Below, piece by piece: positions 63,885 to 64,000 of a DNA stretch of 64,000 nucleotides. Under the pieces are notes generated by a model. It was given only the letters and a program-made list of their open reading frames with translations, was not told where the DNA came from and did not search any database. This DNA is from Mucilaginibacter sp. OK283 (GTDB lineage: Bacteria > Bacteroidota > Bacteroidia > Sphingobacteriales > Sphingobacteriaceae), in the NCBI RefSeq assembly GCF_900110415.1, contig NZ_FODR01000004.1:1-64000 (forward strand), read 5' to 3'. How positions within the stretch are numbered: position 1 is the stretch's first letter; every line of letters begins with the position of its first letter. Both the position numbers and the translations under genes were made by a program.

Positions 63885-64000
63885 ATGACAGTAAATGATC
63901 AACAGGGCAGGCCATCCCGGTCGACTATTATTGTTGGCATCATTATGCTGCTGCTGATCGCTTTACAAACCTATTTAAAAATAAAGATCGCACGATCCAT
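63885..64000 (+). CDS. start of a membrane protein, cut off by the window end
   Basis: From the ATG at 63885 the frame reads MTVNDQQGRPSRSTIIVGII and continues as a hydrophobic helix (MLLLIALQTYLKIK) to the window end. It is 8 bp after the adaptor gene, so an inner-membrane pump of the same operon is expected. The N-terminus does not look like a standard RND permease start, so the type is open. Confidence 0.5.
   Translation, partial: MTVNDQQGRPSRSTIIVGIIMLLLIALQTYLKIKIARS

Overview
The window looks like a chromosomal piece of a Bacteroidota species of the Sphingobacteriaceae type (Mucilaginibacter or Pedobacter-like). The evidence is two ECF sigma / FecR / SusC / SusD surface-signalling loci, a TonB receptor paired with a DUF4249 lipoprotein, TlpA proteins with DUF4369-like N-termini, a GldF-GldG fusion, LytS/LytTR regulation, and some promoters of the Bacteroidota TAnnTTTG form. 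The genus is inferred. No tRNA, rRNA, CRISPR array or intact insertion sequence was seen.

Layout. 1-2.9 kb: an alpha/beta hydrolase followed by a decayed zone with a frameshifted SDR fragment and a split unknown gene. 2.9-11.7 kb: a tight four-gene plus-strand operon encoding an OLD-family ATPase/TOPRIM nuclease (GajA-like), a UvrD-type helicase (GajB-like), SbcD and SbcC. A short decayed stretch follows. 12.1-25.1 kb (minus): ECF sigma, FecR, STN-type SusC, SusD, an ABC ATPase, a GldF-GldG fusion permease and an M16 metalloprotease, ending in a strong terminator. 25.3-32.3 kb (minus): a TetR / TolC / EmrA / EmrB efflux set continued by an alcohol dehydrogenase, an FMN reductase and a PPC-domain protein. 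32.4-34.8 kb: an AraC regulator divergent from panB and a PanD homologue that has lost its catalytic residues, then an SDR tail fragment and an 18-bp-stem terminator.

34.9-40.3 kb (minus): a seven-gene run with an exported PPC paralogue, a secreted alpha/beta hydrolase, a SnoaL-like protein, a quinone oxidoreductase-like enzyme, a secreted LamG/DUF1080-like protein, EgtD and an SDR. It has a recognisable promoter upstream and the shared terminator at its end. 40.4-43.4 kb: a Crp-like regulator, then an AraC regulator divergent from hxlB-hxlA (ribulose monophosphate formaldehyde fixation), with operator-like repeats between them. 43.8-53.0 kb (plus): a second sigma / FecR / SusC / SusD locus with two TlpA-like thioredoxins. 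53.1-59.5 kb: a bidirectional terminator, LytTR regulator and LytS-like kinase, an alpha/beta hydrolase, and a TonB receptor with a DUF4249 lipoprotein. 60-64 kb (plus): an unknown 150-residue protein, an outer-membrane protein, TolC, a periplasmic adaptor and the start of a membrane protein cut off by the window end.

Most striking: (i) the OLD-UvrD-SbcD-SbcC operon, which looks like a Gabija pair joined to its own SbcCD nuclease, between decayed gene fragments; (ii) the surface-signalling, SusCD, ABC and M16 operon, which reads like a peptide sensing and processing system; (iii) the catalytically dead PanD-like protein beside an intact PanB; (iv) the AraC-hxlBA locus with direct repeats spaced 21 bp. 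All functional statements rest on motifs read by eye; no database search was run.
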